Positions 16,901-17,492 of a stretch of 17,492 bases of DNA are shown here, one piece after another. The DNA comes from Leucogyrophana mollusca. Lineage: Eukaryota > Basidiomycota > Agaricomycetes > Boletales. The notes under the pieces are model-generated. The model ran no database searches. It worked only from the letters and a program-made list of their open reading frames with translations, and was not told the origin of the DNA. A program made the position numbers and the translations under genes. The DNA lies in NCBI GenBank assembly GCA_021014945.1, contig MU266745.1:1-17492 (forward strand), given 5' to 3'. Positions within the stretch are counted from its first letter, which is position 1. Each line of letters opens with the position of its first letter.

Positions 16901-17492
16901 TTATATGCTGTTCACACGAGCACAAGTATAGAAGGATTTTCCTAGCAAGGCCACAGTCCTAATTCTCGTGAGTGGGGACTCGTACCTGCCAGGACTGGCC
17001 CACTTTGCTAGTTGAATGTAGAGGGTTTCACGGAGTGCGCTAGTCATTGCAATATACTCTGCCTCGGTGGATGACAGCGCGATGATGGATTGTTTACGAG
17101 CACCCCACGCAACCGGTCCACCATTCAGAGTGATGACGAAACCCGAAATGGAGTGACGATGGGTCTGAGTTGCCCAGTCCGAGTCCACGTAGGCCGCGAG
17201 TCCTGGGTCTCCTCCACTGAGGACGAGCTTATAGTCCGACGTGCTTGTAAGGTAAGATATGACGCGTTTCGTCGCCTCCCAATGGGGGCGACCTGGATTC
17301 TGCATGAATTGCGAGAGCGCCGTAACGGGAAAAGCGGTATCGGGTCGTGTGCTGGTAGCCGCATACATTACTGACCCTACTCCCTCCTGGTAAGGGACGG
17401 TTTGCATGTCGGCGACTTGCGCTGGAGTGGCTGGGCACTGCTCGGTGCTGAGGAGCGTGCCCGGTTCCATTGGCGTGGAGACTTTCTTTGCG
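16901..17492 (-). pseudogene. Ty1/copia pol fragment: end of reverse transcriptase and RNase H
   Basis: The frame enters from the right window edge (AKKVSTPMEPG...) and runs to a stop at 16901-16903. It shows classic copia order: STPM, then GSVMYAATSTRPDTAF, then HWEATKRVISYL, then the RNase H motifs YVDSDWA (first catalytic Asp) and LSSTEAEYIAM (catalytic Glu). The third RNase H motif, usually DNQ followed by ALA and a KHID block, is altered: the matching stretch reads RIRTVALLGKSFYTCARVNSI and then stops where KHID would continue. The DNQ acid is missing and the C-terminus is cut, so this copy is defective. Transcription direction is leftward, so any 3' LTR should lie at 16650-16900. Confidence 0.85.
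16901..17492 (-). mobile_element. Ty1/copia LTR retrotransposon remnant (open at right edge)
   Basis: Defined by the RT-RNase H coding sequence. The rest of pol and gag would lie to the right of the window. Confidence 0.8.

Overview
The window looks like a basidiomycete (probably agaricomycete) nuclear contig in a transposon-rich region. The grounds are: many short GT-AG introns of about 43-60 nt with CTRAY-like branch sites; a fungal Rep-helicase Helitron protein with a DUF6570-type N-terminal region; a Ty1/copia fragment; and several spliced genes whose style I associate with Agaricomycete lineage-specific families. There are no bacterial features, tRNAs or rRNAs.

Layout, left to right. 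(1) 653 to <1 (minus): C-terminally cut-off gene for a nucleotidyltransferase-fold protein, with likely 5' exons up to about 978. (2) 1080-2570 (plus): unknown spliced gene with apparent lesions. (3) 3889-2662 (minus): an intact six-exon gene, 321 residues, for an uncharacterised protein. (4) 3916-4406 (plus): an unknown pseudogene whose ATG lies 26 bp from the ATG of the previous gene, head to head. (5) 4589-7415 (plus): about 16 mostly small exons for a protein with a basic then acidic disordered N-terminus and a folded C-terminus. (6) 7825-8389 (plus): a short spliced gene fragment with a frame break. (7) 8436-16025 (plus): an uninterrupted 2529-codon Helitron RepHel ORF (HUH Rep, Pif1-type helicase) ending in a cysteine-peptidase domain that resembles ubiquitin-specific proteases. 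(8) 16047-16649 (plus): a decayed second copy of the nucleotidyltransferase-fold gene, in inverted orientation to the first. (9) 17492-16901 (minus): the 3' part of a copia pol gene, defective.

The Helitron protein is the only clear mobility machinery. Six spliced genes of unknown or weakly inferred function lie 5' of it. The whole block is bracketed by inverted copies of the nucleotidyltransferase-fold gene: the left copy keeps its catalytic-type residues, and the right copy has lost those regions. The Helitron ORF and the minus-strand gene 3889-2662 are intact, while most other genes show frame breaks or in-frame stops. This suggests either an old gene-carrying Helitron unit with decaying passengers or a nested pile-up of separate insertions. 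I could not fix the Helitron ends, so cargo status is inference.
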